Both the position numbers and the translations under genes were made by a program. From positions 169,537,098 to 169,601,097 of the forward strand of contig NC_062217.1 in NCBI RefSeq assembly GCF_902686445.1: 64,000 nucleotides of DNA, given 5' to 3'. The stretch is from Sciurus carolinensis. Taxonomy: Eukaryota; Chordata; Mammalia; Rodentia; Sciuridae. Shown here piece by piece: positions 45,999 through 56,915 of this stretch (position 1 is its first letter; every line of letters begins with the position of its first letter). Below the pieces are notes generated by a model, which saw only the letters and a list, made by a program, of their open reading frames with translations, did no database searches and had not been told where the DNA came from.

Positions 45999-46632
45999 CA
46001 GCCTTCAGGGAGGGCCAGGCCTCTTCCATTACCGTCCCTCCTCTCCCAGTTACCTCAGTGCCCAGAACACTCAAGTTCCTGGCAGCCCCACCCTCTGCCC
46101 TCTGTGGGCAGGGGAGGGCCCTTCCGGGCTATCTTGCCCTGCACCAGAGCTAGCCAGCCCCTTCCTCAGCCTCCCTCAGCCATGCTTCCCTGGGCTCCTG
46201 GGCAAAGGTTTGCTGCAAGCCCCCTCTGGGACTGTCCTGGATTCATTCCCACCTGGTGCTTGAGTGCAGGAGCACCACCTAACTGGACGTAGAGGAGGCT
46301 GCCCCTTCTCCAGGCTCTCCGCAGCTAAGTGAGGAGCCTGGAGCGAGGCCAGGGGCTCCTGTGCGTGTCAAGCCGCTCAGAGCAAAGTCAGCCTGCCTCG
46401 GCTCCCCGCCCGGGTCAGCGCAATCAGACAGTCCAGCCAAGCTTATCCCTTCCCTTCAAGTCACCACTGCAGACGGGCTGGGGTAGCTCCCAGGGGCACT
46501 TTGAAGAGTACCATCCTACAGAGGTCAAGGCTGCAGGCAGAGAGGTTCCTTTGGAGCCAGAACTGGATAGAATGAAGGTGTCATGTGCAGGAGGAACTAA
46601 CAGCACTCAATAAACTTGGCCTTAAATAGCAG
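45999..46632 (+). other. LHPP: LHPP 3' UTR
   Basis: About 630 bp from the stop codon to the inferred cleavage site. It is GC-rich, has no recognisable repeat, and is in the same exon as the terminal coding segment. The 3' end is placed 15-25 bases after the AATAAA at 46609-46614; the exact base is inferred. No second canonical signal was seen in it. Confidence 0.8.
46609..46614 (+). terminator. LHPP: LHPP polyadenylation signal AATAAA
   Basis: A canonical AATAAA lies in cactcaataaacttgg, 611 bases after the LHPP stop. It is followed by a T/G-containing stretch (gcgtttgactcagg, from about 46632) suitable as a downstream element. Cleavage is expected near 46625-46640. Confidence 0.85.
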
Positions 46633-46774
46633 CGTTTGACTCAGGCTTTGACTACCAGAAAGGGTCCTGTGGGGTGAGGGTGGGGCCCCGGGTGGAGTCT
46701 CATGCACTGTCCCTGGTCCTGCCCTGAGCTGGAGCCACTGAACATCAGAGGGGCAAAGGCTGCTATGAAACCCT

Positions 46775-46870
46775 TCACCTTTCTTACTCCCTTAACAGAT
46801 GAGGAAACTGAAGCCCAGAGGGGACAGTGAGCTGTCCTCAGCCACACCTGGGAGATGGTAGGCCAGGGAA
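46775..46870 (-). mobile_element. MIR SINE fragment
   Basis: cccttaacagatgaggaaactgaagcccagaggggacagtgagctgtcctcagccacacctgggag, reversed MIR. Confidence 0.7.
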
Positions 46871-46934
46871 AACACAGCACTGCCTTCCACATTAGTTCCT
46901 TCTACATCACTGCAATTCAGAATATCCAAGGCAG

Positions 46935-47225
46935 GCTCACTGTGTAAGAAGAGAGCTTATCTAGCTCAATTTTGGGGGCTCAAGGACATAGTGTTGCATC
47001 AGCTAGGTGCTGGTGAGGAGCATGTTCAGGACCAAGAGGTCACATAGAAGGAAGTTAGAGAGACCAGGTCCCATAATCCTTTCCAAGGGCACGCCTCAAA
47101 CTGGCCCCCAACTGACCACCCACCCGCTAGGCCCCTTTTAAAGGCCCTAATACCAGTCTGGGGGATGAGGCTGTCAACAAGGAACCTTTGAGGAGAATTC
47201 AAAAGCTTATCCCAACCACAGTGCT
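46935..47225 (-). mobile_element. MaLR-type LTR
   Basis: The plus strand shows reversed LTR text: agagagcttatctagctcaattttgggggctcaagg, gctggtgaggagcatg, gaggtcacatagaaggaagttagagagaccagg, ccttttaaaggccctaataccag. It lies between the LHPP and FAM53B 3' ends. Non-coding. Confidence 0.6.
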
Positions 47226-47959
47226 TTACTGAGCAGCCTGAGGTCTGGTGGTGGAGAGAGCCCCGTCTAGACCAGGGGAGCCGGCTTCCCCACAAAGCCT
47301 CCAGGATAGATTCACTTTTAAACCAAGTTTCAGGTTTCAAAATCAATCAGCTGAGTGGGTAACTTGACTGCTGTGTTTCTCCCGCAGTCAATTCACAGAA
47401 GCCCGTGATAAATCCTGGGAGATGACTCCAGGTAAGAGAAGGCGGGATCCCGTAGAGGGTTTCCGTTAGAGGAAGGCAGACAGTGGTAACGCACAGCAGC
47501 CAGGAGCCTCGGGCCTTGCCTGGCAGGCTGGCCACTGCTCATTCAGGACCAGAAGATGGTGGCCGAGGCTTTTCAAGATGAGAGGACACTGTTCAGGGCA
47601 GTCACTGGCATTTGTGGGAGGGCCTTTGGCCTGTTGCTTGGAGCCCCCGCCACTGCGTGTCGGAGTGGAAGGAAGTGCAGCGGCTGGAGGGGAGCGTGGG
47701 AGCCCTGCCTGGTGCCTGCAGCACACTGGGCTGCTCAGTGTGTTCTGCGGGTCTCTGGTCCCCGGTTCTCATCCTCAGGGGGCTTGCCTCGCCTGCTGTC
47801 CTGGGTAGGAGTTTGCAGCCTGGGCAGCACCCTCTGAGGAAGGAGGCTGATCTGTCTTCCCGACAGTGGAGGCTCTTTCGAGTTGCTGCCCAGGAGTGGG
47901 GTGCAGACTCTGCTTTGTCTGGGCAGAGAACGCACCACCCTCTCAGTAGGCTCAGAGAA

Positions 47960-48075
47960 GCGATGGCATTACTGGCATCTTACGGACAAGGCAACCGAGG
48001 TACAGAAGACAGTGACATGTCCCAGGGCCAGCAGTTAGAGGCAGAGGGGAGACGGAAGCACCAACCAAGATCTGG
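47960..48075 (-). mobile_element. MIR SINE fragment
   Basis: gcattactggcatcttacggacaaggcaaccgaggtacagaagacagtgacatgtcccagggccagcagttagagg is a reversed MIR core. Confidence 0.6.
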
Positions 48076-48223
48076 CCCCATGTCCCATGCCACTTCCGGT
48101 GATGGCTGAAATGCTGCAGCCACTCTTGCCTGAAATTCTCCTGTGGGAATGGCCTGTGGTGACCCAGTGGCTGAATTTCCAGCAGAGTCCATGCATGGGC
48201 GTCTTGTCTCCAGATGAATGACT

Positions 48224-48355
48224 TTTTTAATACTTTTTTAAGTTGTAGTTGGACACAATACCTTTACTTATTTATTTTTATGTGGTGCTGAGGATCGAAC
48301 CCAGTGCCTCACACGTGCTAGGCAAGCGCTCTACCACTGAGCCATGGCCCCAGCC
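48224..48355 (-). mobile_element. ID SINE of squirrel type with target-site duplication
   Basis: Read on the minus strand: ggggctggggccatggctcagtggtagagcgcttgcctagcac, then gggttcgatcctcagcaccac, then an A-rich tail. A-box (tggctcagtgg) and B-box (ggttcgatcc) are intact. Direct repeats at 48211-48223 and 48356-48368 match 11/13. It resembles a tRNA gene but lacks a foldable acceptor stem, so it is a SINE. Confidence 0.9.
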
Positions 48356-48792
48356 CAGATGAACGATTCTGGGGGTGGAGTTCAGAGCTACTGTGGGGAA
48401 GCAGTAGCGCCTTTTACCTCATCTTTAAACAGGATTCATTCCTCAACAGGACGGACTGTCCTCTCTGGAGCAGACAGTGCCTTGCCCTGCTGCTCACCCC
48501 AAGTGACAGTGCTGCCCAGAAGTGGGGAGTGACTTCCCTCCTGTGGGTCCTTCCAGCTGCTCGGTAGTTACCAGCCGGTGGGGGTGCAGCAAGGGGGCCC
48601 GGCACCGGTTACTGCAGACCCTCCTTCTACCTCCCCAACCCAGCAGATGGCTGTTCATAGGGCAGAAGTGGGGGCACAAGAGAGCTGGCATGCTCATGGG
48701 TTCACCTCCATGCCAGCGCGACTGGCAACAGCTTCCCCACTCGTTCTGGAAACGAGTATACTGGGCACTCCGCATGACCTCGAGTCCTGACT

Positions 48793-48930
48793 TTTAGATT
48801 ACAGAAGCAATACATATCACTGTAAGAAACCTAACAGGAAAGTATAAAAAGGAGCCATACACCAACGGGAGCCTGGCCACCGTCCCAGTGGGGCATTTCC
48901 TCCACCTTCCTTCCAAGCACCCTGTACAGT
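48793..48930 (+). repeat. Old interspersed repeat, same family as 12760
   Basis: tagattacagaagcaatacatatcactgtaagaaacctaacaggaaagtataaaaaggagcc...atttcctccaccttccttccaag follows the order of the ancient family noted at 1935 and 12760. Confidence 0.4.
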
Positions 48931-49112
48931 GTGGTGGGGGTTTCGCCCATTCTCTCGAGGTTGAGGCCTGCTCAGAAGGTGGGCCCCCACACCAGAGGTA
49001 CCTGTGAGCCAGCCTGGCTAGGGGACTGCGGAGGGTGGAGCCGTGCCAGGCGAGTCCTAGAGCCTGTGCAGTGTCCTAGTCAGAGCGAACGGTGAGGGAC
49101 AGAAGGGTGCCT

Positions 49113-49139
49113 GGGGGAGGGCTCTGGGGTGGGGGAGGG
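49113..49139 (+). promoter_or_regulatory. MAZ-like G-rich block between convergent genes
   Basis: Two GGGGGAGGG motifs (49113-49121 and 49131-49139) separated by ctctggggt. MAZ elements of this kind (G5AG5) are known to promote polymerase pausing and termination between closely spaced genes. It lies about 2.5 kb past the LHPP poly(A) signal and 0.65 kb beyond the FAM53B signal. It is also G4-capable. Function is inferred. Confidence 0.4.
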
Positions 49140-49807
49140 CAACCGCAGACGGGCCGAGCCGAGCTGGAGCAGAGGTGAGGGTTGTTACAGAAAGTGACCA
49201 CACCTCTCCACGCTGTCCTCAAGGCTGCTGACACCCTGGATCTCCTCAGCGTGGTTAGCTGGGGCCCCTGGTCGGAGAGGCCAGGCACAGGACTGTGTGC
49301 CCACGCAGAGGTCTGAGCCACACAGCTGTTCATGGGAGCAGAAGCCCTCAGCTAGAAGCCCAGTCCGTGCCACTCCTGGGCTACCCTGACGAATGGGGCA
49401 GCCTGGCCACACAGGGAGCTGGAGAGTCCAGCCCGGGTGAGACTGGCGGCTCTTCAGAGGCAAGGCCGATGCACAGCAAGTCTACAACTACGGCTCCCCT
49501 CTGCCCGCCTAGCTCCTCGGCTCCTGGCTGGACCTGTCCACCTCCAAACATGCACACACTGCCCCGGTGCTGGCCCAACTGGACAGCCTGCAGTCTGCCC
49601 CTGTGAAGATCCTGCTGCCCTGCACTGCGAACCCTCCCTGGCCGTGTGACAGATCCCGACTGAGGCACGGGGAAGGGAAGGGTGCAGCCTGCGCCCCTGA
49701 CAGCACAGAGCTGAGGCTCCCGTGGCAGAGGGGAGGCGGGTCTGCCAGGTCATCACACTGACAAACCACACAGCTGTGCCCAGGCACACGGGTATGCACC
49801 AGGAAGC

Positions 49808-49813
49808 TTTATT
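49808..49813 (-). terminator. FAM53B: FAM53B distal polyadenylation signal AATAAA
   Basis: The plus strand reads aagctttatttacac, giving AATAAA on the minus strand. No coding or repeat sequence was recognised between it and the FAM53B stop, and repeats resume on its far side, so it is the best candidate for the main 3' end. Cleavage is expected at about 49785-49795. Confidence 0.7.
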
Positions 49814-50596
49814 TACACAGTAAAAGTAACAAGCAAGTTCCTGAGACTAGAGCGGCTCTAGTGCAAGACAGTCATGGCCTGCGCAGGGAGGACAGGCTGC
49901 GGTGGGTGGGGGACAGACGCCTGGCCCCTGCAGGGGCTGGCCCAGCACTCTGCTGACCGCCACGCTTCCTGAAGCTCTGCAGCACCAACACCGCGTGGGT
50001 CGGGGCAGAGAAAAGCACAACCCTAGCACAGCCCAGAGGCCACCTGTCACCCAAGCCCCGGACATCGCCTCACGTACTGACGTCACAATTCATTTGCCAA
50101 CAAGACTATGCTAGGAGGTCAGACTACCCTACCTAGGCTACAAGAGCTCCATTTCTGTCTGTAATGAAAAAAAAAACAAACAAACCAACGTCTCTTAAGA
50201 GGCATGGTTTCCTCTGGCTGGCACTGTGGGAAGGCTGTGGCTGCAGCGTGGCTGAGACGTGGTGTCACCCCGCTGCCTGCACAAGGCAGCCGCCCTCCAG
50301 GGCTCCCTGGGCCCCGGCACCTGGCTGGGTGGCACCATCCCAGGTGATGACGTCAGAAGTGGTCGCTGATATTCAGCTGACCACCCCATGGCCACAGGGC
50401 ACATGTGTCTTTACCCTCCTTGGCAGACGTGGGTGCAGGGTCCTGGGGTGTGTGCTAATTGCTGTGGAAGCTTGTAGGTACAGGCAGTGCCCTGAATGCA
50501 CCTCGGCCACATCAGAGCGTGAGAAATCACCCCCATCAGTATTAGGAGACCCTCCTGGAAACTGGGATTTGTTTTCTTTTTAATGTGGACTTTTCC

Positions 50597-50602
50597 TTTA
50601 TT
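50597..50602 (-). terminator. FAM53B: Possible proximal polyadenylation signal in FAM53B 3' UTR
   Basis: A second AATAAA on the minus strand lies in an AT-rich island (plus strand ttcctttatttaaattttctttc). Use would shorten the 3' UTR by about 0.8 kb. Usage is not demonstrable from sequence. Confidence 0.35.
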
Positions 50603-53575
50603 TAAATTTTCTTTCAGCATACAAATTCACAAAACTTTCCTGCTACAAAAATTTTGTTGAAAAGTAAGGCTTTCTGAGAATGAAAATCCGTGTGTATGGT
50701 CAGAACAGGCTCCCTGGGGACCTGCACGCGTCTGCCCACGGACTCTGGGCCAGGCTGCGGCCCACCACCCGCGAGTAAGGCAAGAGGGTGTGCGGTCATG
50801 TAAACAGTTAGGCTGCGGCCCCGAGCCCAGGCCTGGCGCCCGGCAGACAGCAGCTCCCGTCAGTCCAGTGGCTTCTGCAGTGAGAGGGGGTGTGCCATGT
50901 GACAGGAAGCCCCTTCCCCGCAGCCGTGGAACCCTGCCCCGCTCTCACCCTTCAGGTCTTCTGAGCAGGCAGAGGGCCTGGTACAGCCTACCCTCCGGGC
51001 CCTGCGCCGCTTTAGCCTATGTGGGGGCAGGAATCACATGCAGGCCCCGTGAAGGCGGGGCTCCTGCTGCCACTGGCGGGGGCTACCATGCAGGTTGGGG
51101 TGGTGCCCACCACCCTTGAGGACAACCACATGGGGGCCAGAGGGAGCCTCCCAGGTAAGCCTCCCTCCCAACAGCTCCAAGACCGAGTCCCGGGGCCAGT
51201 GGAGTGGGGCGGAGGAAGGGCCTTTGGGCTGCGTAGCTGCAAAGGGAACAGTGGGGCACCTTCTAGGCAGGGCCTGCTCTGCCCAGTCACAGGCAACCAG
51301 GATCCAACTGAAGGCCTTCCTTCAAGAAACAAGGACACCTGCCATCTTCTCACCAACTGCAGCTGACGGCTGCTATGGTGGGCTTGGGTCAGGGGCTTTG
51401 GTAGGACAGAACAGTCACGAGGGGTGAGGAGAGTGGAAAGGGCCAAACCCTGTCCTGGGATTGGATCATTTCTGCCTGGAAGTGCCCTGGAAGTGGCCTG
51501 GGGAGGCTGAGGCTGTGATTCAGCAACTCCACTGCCTGCCCTTCGGCCATCAGGCCTCGGGTAGGGGCAGGCAGGGTCTGAGGGCAGGCCACACCACTAC
51601 TGCCCTATGACACACACTTGCCACCAGGTGCCTCCTGTCCTGCCCCTAAGGAAAGGCAGTTGGCAGCCACTCCCTGACTTAACCTTGGCTGGCCCTGTGC
51701 AGGGGACGGGGGAGGGAACCACAGGAAGGGCTGCGTTCACGGTGGTCACTGTTGGTATGGCCACTCCAGATGCCAGAACCTCCCATCTGGGCTTTCTGGG
51801 GACATGAGGCACTGCATGTGCTCACCATGGTCTCTCGACAACTACCCGCCTCCTCTAGGGCTGCTCTGAGAAGACAGGGCCCCAAGGCCCGGCACACAGG
51901 GATCGGAGCCTTGTCCCCTGGAGCCACTGCTCTCTGGTTTGGCTTTGCAGTACCTCTGGTGGGAGTGTCAGCAACCCCTACCCCTGCTGGACCTGCCCCA
52001 CCCAATGCAACCATTATATGGCCAGCCTGAGGCTGCCCACAGGGTCTCTGAGGGCCACTGGGGTGTAGGGGCTTCCTGCAAGCATCTTGTGGCTGATTTT
52101 TAAAAGATGCCACCTATACATCAGAATTTGAGCCACTACCCTTTGGATGTAGTAAAAAGTGAAGGTTTACAAAGTTTCCCAAACAGGGTCTTTCTTGAGG
52201 AGAAAGGTGAGAACCACAGGACTCAACCTGCAGAGGTGAGGCATTCACTCACTTATAGAGATGAGCAAAAGCAAAGTGACTACGAAAGTGCCGTGATCGC
52301 GTCAGTGAACTCGCGAGAATGTGCCAGCTATTTTTGGCCTTATGGGAAAATGAGCCAATTGCTCACAAGCCAGCTCACTTGCTCTTGTCTACGAAGATGC
52401 CAAGTTTGCTAAAAGCCAGGTTCCCAGAGTGCAGAGCCTGTGGGGTCTGCAAGGCGGGTGGGAGCTGCCCAAGTGCCCACCTTGGGGCGGTGCTGGAGGG
52501 GGAGCCAGGATGCGAGCGAAGCAAGCTGTGCTAGGGCAGGCCTGCCTCAGGGGCAGCACTCGCCTGGGATCCCGCGGGAGGCAGAGGCAGATGTCCTGAG
52601 GCAGGCAGTGCGTGTGGATCAAAGCCAGAGTGCCCGTGAACACGGGAGAACATGCTGGAAGTACTGTAGGGGTCCCAGGCCCAAGAGTGGCAGGAGATAC
52701 CTTCCACCCCTGAAACGCCCACAGGCCTAGATCTGTGCACTTGCTCCTAGCTCCTGACTCCTGAGGGCACTCGCAAGAGGCTGCGTGTGTGTCATGGTAT
52801 CTCTGCACTCACCTGAACGAGGGAAGGAGCCACGGGAAGCCCCGCACGACGGCCCCTGCAGCAGTGGGGTGTGGGGAGGGGTGGTGGGTGTGTCTTCTGG
52901 CCAACAGATTCACCATCTCTACCCCACGTGGATGGCCTCCAACAGGCACCCAGAGTTGTTCCCTGGCCTTGACAGTGGACATGGCTTCCCGGCTTGTGGC
53001 CCACACCAGTCCCCTCGCATGGGATTAAGGCCAAGTGGCTCTGGTGTTACTACAGGAAGGGATGTCTCCCGAACCTTCCCAGACCTGGAGCAGGGAGACC
53101 TGGGAGAGAAGGCACGGAATAAACTAAGTGAAAGATGCTATGGGCCAACTCCCAGAGTGAACCTGAGTGAGGCCAAGAAGGGCCAGGACACGGCCCAACA
53201 GACCCTGGCCCCTGCCCAAGCCTGGGCCCCCAGCATCCCCACCCAAGGGATGCAGCACGGGCCCAGCCCTGTCCGACACCCCACAAGAAACAAGGCAGAA
53301 AAGACCAAACCAAAAAGCTGCTCTGTGGGCTACAGCAGTTCCATGGACCTGGTGGCTGACGCCCTCGACAGCTGGGAGCCTGACACGGCCCACTGTGAGG
53401 CACTCAGCCTTCACAGAACTTGAGGAGGCGGTGGGCAGCCTCCCTGGGACCCAACACCCTCAGAAAGCTTTTGTCAGACCCACGAGCTGGGCTACCCCTG
53501 TGAGTGTCCACCAAGGGCCCAGAGGGAGACCCGCTGATTCGACTGTGCCCGCCCTGGACCAGGGCTCACTCGCCC

Positions 53576-53944
53576 TCAGTTGTTCTCTATCTGCTCGATG
53601 TCCAGCTCGCCGTCCAGGGAGCAGAGGCTGTGCCCAGCAGCCCCGCGGCCCCTCCAGGCTGCGGCCGACTCCCGCTTTCTGCTGCAGTCTTCATCCAGGG
53701 TACAGCCGTCGGACTCCTCGCAAGACAGGTCCTCCTGGCAGGTGAGGCCATCATCAAAGGAGCGGGCAGGAGGCTCAGGGACCGGGGTCCCAGCAGGGGT
53801 CCTGCCCCCTGGGCTGGAGGCTGAGGCTGAGAGCAGGGCGGTCCAGGCCCGGGTGCTGCTGACGTGGAGGGCGAAGGGGCTCTGGGGGCCGCAGTCCTCC
53901 ATCCCCGCACTCAGGCAGCTGAGGCTGCTGAAGGTCTGACAGTT
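53576..53944 (-). CDS. FAM53B: FAM53B, last coding exon (C-terminal 122 residues and stop)
   Basis: This exon encodes the C-terminus of FAM53B (simplet), a vertebrate nuclear protein reported to promote beta-catenin nuclear localisation and Wnt signalling. The acceptor, read on the minus strand, is ctgcccctccacag, and the exon starts at 53944 in phase 0 with NCQTFSSLSCLSAG. Landmarks in order are GMEDCGPQSPFALHV, then TRAWTALLSAS, a proline-rich GGRTPAGTPVPEPPA linker, SFDDGLTCQEDLSCEESDG, and an acidic LDEDCSRKR patch. It finishes SLDGELDIEQIENN with TGA at 53578-53576. The family's signature nuclear-localisation segment near SKRHCRSLS is in an upstream exon not present here. The frame is intact. 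The call rests on the recalled FAM53B C-terminus and on the LHPP neighbour, which is FAM53B's neighbour in human. Confidence 0.93.
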   Translation of the reverse strand, partial: NCQTFSSLSCLSAGMEDCGPQSPFALHVSSTRAWTALLSASASSPGGRTPAGTPVPEPPARSFDDGLTCQEDLSCEESDGCTLDEDCSRKRESAAAWRGRGAAGHSLCSLDGELDIEQIENN

Positions 53945-54621
53945 CTGTGGAGGGGCAGACACACAGGTTACTGCAGGGCTGCACCCCTCCTGGACCCAGG
54001 ACCACACACCCCTCGCTGGGCTAAACCTTGCTGGCACTTGGTCTGCCAGGCTGCAGCAAGACTGCTGGATCCTGGACTCACTCATGAAGACACAGCCCTG
54101 GGCAGCGAACACTAATATGCTAATAAAGGAATGCAAAATTTAGCTCTTTACCAATGTAACTGGCAAAAAACGGAAACATGATGGTACCCAGTTCCACAGT
54201 GAAACAGGTACACTTAAAACACCTCGGGCGCAGCCTCTCCAAAGGGGACCTGGCAGGAGTGCACCTGAGTCCTGGAACTGGTTCCAGGAACCCTCCTCAA
54301 TGCTCAATCAAGTACCTTATGTAAAATGATGTAGAGTTTGTGCAGAACCTACGCACATCTTCCCAATGCTTGAAATCATCTCTAGATTATTTACAATGCC
54401 CATTACTACATAAATGCTATGTAAATAGTTGTCATACTGTATTGTTTAGGGAATAATGACAAGAAGGTTGTACATGATCATTACAGATGCAATTATTTTT
54501 AAAATATTTTTGATCCGAGGTTGGTTGAATCTGAGGAAGCAGAACCCATGGATGACTGACTGAATGAGGATTTTACCTTCAGACAACCATTTAAAACGTG
54601 CAAAGACTCAGCAACGTGAAC

Positions 54622-54702
54622 TTTGTTTTTTCAGTGCTAGGGACTGAAGCCAAGGCTTGAGCATCTAAGAACATATTCTTTCACTGAGCTACACCTCAGG
54701 TC
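54622..54702 (-). mobile_element. ID SINE, diverged
   Basis: The plus strand reads tttgttttttcagtgctagggactgaagccaaggcttgagcatc...ttctttcactgagctacacctcagg, a reversed ID element with decayed promoter boxes. Confidence 0.7.
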
Positions 54703-56211
54703 TGACATGAATGTTCTCAGTCACATTAGTCATTATAAAATGAAAAAGAAAATCCCCTGTGAGGATGGTCAAAAAAAGTGTGTGTTTTCAGACAGGGATC
54801 ACTACACAACTATCACACCGGACAGGGCAGGAGGGAGCTTACTGACACAGAGCCATGCTCGTGGAGAGAGGCCTGAATAACACAGCAGCCTACCCAGGCT
54901 GCAATGCTGCACAGAAGGGCTGGAATCCCACCACCCAGCTCCCATGATCCACAAGGTGAGACAGGACCAAGACAGGTTGGCTGCTGACCACTGGGTGAGA
55001 TCAGAACCATCCAGGGATCTGGTTCCAGAGTTCTAGGCCCTGCCTGGAGGTGGAGATGCAGCATCTCTGGAAAGCAATGGCCCTCTTGGCCTTCTGCAGG
55101 CACGGGGGAGTGGGGTTGCTGATCTGCTGGAGGAGGGCCAAGCTGCTTCTGGTGCTCGCCAGCTGGGGACCTCGGCGGCCTCATCTGAAATACATGCGTG
55201 ACAGTCCCTGCCTGTGTCTCACAGCCCTTGGAGGCCTTAGAAAGGAAGTGTGGCTGCCCGAGAGCTCCCCTGCCACCAACACTGCCCCGTGTGGGTTTAG
55301 TCTGAGGCCTGCCAGAGCAGTGGGTGCAGCCTGGGCATGACCTGAAGGGACAGGCCCACCACTGCACAGCTGAGTACGGTTAAACACTGGCTTTCCTCTC
55401 CCTAGGACAGAGGCCGTGACAATAAGGAGCGCCCCCAGCTTAGCCCCAGATAGTCCCGACGGGACCCACAGCCATGAGGTCGCTTAGATGGACAGCCACA
55501 GAACAGCTGTGCAGAGGGAAGGGAGAGGAGGCAGGCTTTGGTATTTTCCCTGTACCCGGGGACTTGCAGCACCTGCCGCCTCTTGTGCCACACACATGCC
55601 AATGCCAAGAGCACAGACCTGTCTCAAGAGCCCTGGTCCTTGAAAAGTCCAGTGTTTGTGTGTTGCTTTGAAATCAAGATGACCACCAGCTGCCACAGCA
55701 AACAAGCTGCTGGAACAGTCCTGGCAGATGGAAAATAAAAGGCGCTCCCCCGGAGGAAAGCAGGGTGCCCATGGGCTGCGTGCTGGTCCTCTACGCTCTG
55801 CAAACGACTCTGAGGAGTCTGCTTCTCTTGGAGTCTTCTGATAAGTGGGAAAGGGGCTCAGCACTGGGATCTAGGAGAGAGGGGCCAGGTCCCAGCTGCA
55901 AGTCCCTGGGAGTTGACACAGCCCCTGTGTGCAGAGCACGTTCATTCCCCTCCAGTGACACTTCCAGGTTGAGCAAACCTGACACCTGGAGGGGCAGAGG
56001 TTTCACACACCTGTGAAGGAAGGATCTCTCTGACCAGCCTCAGCAGGACAGGGCCCAGCCTGAGCAGTCTCAACCCATGTGATCCTGGCCTCGCTGAGCC
56101 AGGCTGCCTGGTTGGAGTAAGCCCTGGAGTAGGGCCAGGATCAGACAAGGGCGCAGGAGCCCAGGGAGCCACACCTGCCCTTACCCATCCCAGGCTGAGC
56201 GAGAATAAACA

Positions 56212-56345
56212 TAAACACGGGCTGGGGCTGGGGCTCAGGGGTGGAGCACTTGCCTAGCACGAGTGAGGCACTAAGGCACTAAGTTCACTCCTCAGCACCA
56301 CATATAAAATATAAATAAGTGAATAAAACAAAGGTATTTAAAAAA
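56212..56345 (+). mobile_element. ID SINE of squirrel type with target-site duplication
   Basis: gggctggggctggggctcaggggtggagcacttgcctagcacgagtgaggcac, an internal small repeat (gcactaaggcactaag), then cctcagcaccacatataaaatataaataag and an A-rich tail. Perfect 10-base direct repeats agaataaaca at 56202-56211 and 56346-56355 define the insertion. The A box reads ggctcaggggtgg. Confidence 0.88.
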
Positions 56346-56669
56346 AGAATAAACAATGTCCAGTCCAGGCCCGAGTGCCTTCAGTGACCTGCTATGGGTG
56401 ACAAGGCTCTGACACCACCATGGGTTTCCCATGTCTGTTGAGCGCAGATGCCTAAACACATCCCTGTTCCCCGTAAGATGGAACGTGGACAAGGCAGGCC
56501 ATGGGCAACCAACAGAAGTGGCTCCACACTCAGCACCAGGCTCTGCGCCTCCCCCTTCCTGCCTGTCCTATCCAGCAAACCACCTGAGGAGCAGGGGCAG
56601 GTCCTGACTTTGTGCCTATGTGACGATGCGTGTGGTCTGAGCGCGTGTCCCAGTTCCACACGTCAATAC

Positions 56670-56915
56670 CCCATCCTCACACGCAGCATTAAGAGGTAGG
56701 GTCTTGGGAGTGATGGTCACGAGGGAGGAGCCCTCGTGAGTGGGATCGATATCCTGATTAAAAAAAGGCCTGTGGGAGCTCATCGGTCCTTCTGCCACAT
56801 GCAAACGTGAGAACATGAGAGGGTGCCTCCCCAGACTTGGAACCTGCTGGTCACAGTCATGGATTTCCTGGCCACCAGAACTAAAAAAATGAACTTCTAT
56901 CGTTCCTAAGTTCCT
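56670..56915 (+). mobile_element. MaLR-like LTR, same type as 26462-26832
   Basis: caataccccatcctcacacgc, gaggtagggtcttgggagtgatggtcacgagggaggagccctcgtgagtgggatcgatatcc, ttctgccacatgcaaacgtgagaac, ggaacctgctggtcacagtcatggatttcc...ccaccagaactaa gives the forward layout of the LTR relic seen reversed at 26462. Non-coding. Confidence 0.6.

Larger units (their letters stand above)
46635..49787. other. LHPP-FAM53B convergent intergenic spacer
   Basis: About 3.15 kb between the two inferred 3' ends. It contains a MIR (46775-46870), a MaLR LTR (46935-47225), a second MIR (47960-48075), a young ID SINE (48224-48355), an old unassigned repeat (48793-48930) and a G-rich block with two GGGGGAGGG motifs (49113-49139). 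No supported gene was found. The open frames at 47556-47837 and 47612-48109 overlap repeats or have no recognisable content. Confidence 0.75.
49788..53575 (-). other. FAM53B: FAM53B 3' UTR (about 3.8 kb)
   Basis: This is contiguous with the FAM53B terminal coding segment and extends to an AATAAA (minus strand 49813-49808). It is mostly GC-rich with a few AT-richer islands (50560-50680 and 52080-52400) and a T-tract when read on the minus strand near 50165-50175. No SINE or LINE was recognised across this stretch, unlike the flanking DNA, which fits selection on a long exon. Many open frames occur here (for example 52785-53423 plus strand and 50790-51119 plus strand), but none resembles a protein I know. 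The 3' boundary is inferred from the signal. Confidence 0.75.

Noticed and set aside
48224..48355. tRNA gene (A and B boxes present)
   Set aside because: It has an A-rich tail and target-site duplications and lacks a closed cloverleaf. It is an ID SINE.
52785..53423. 212-codon plus-strand frame beside the FAM53B stop
   Set aside because: It lies antisense to the FAM53B 3' UTR, has no family signature, and the minus-strand exon explains the region.
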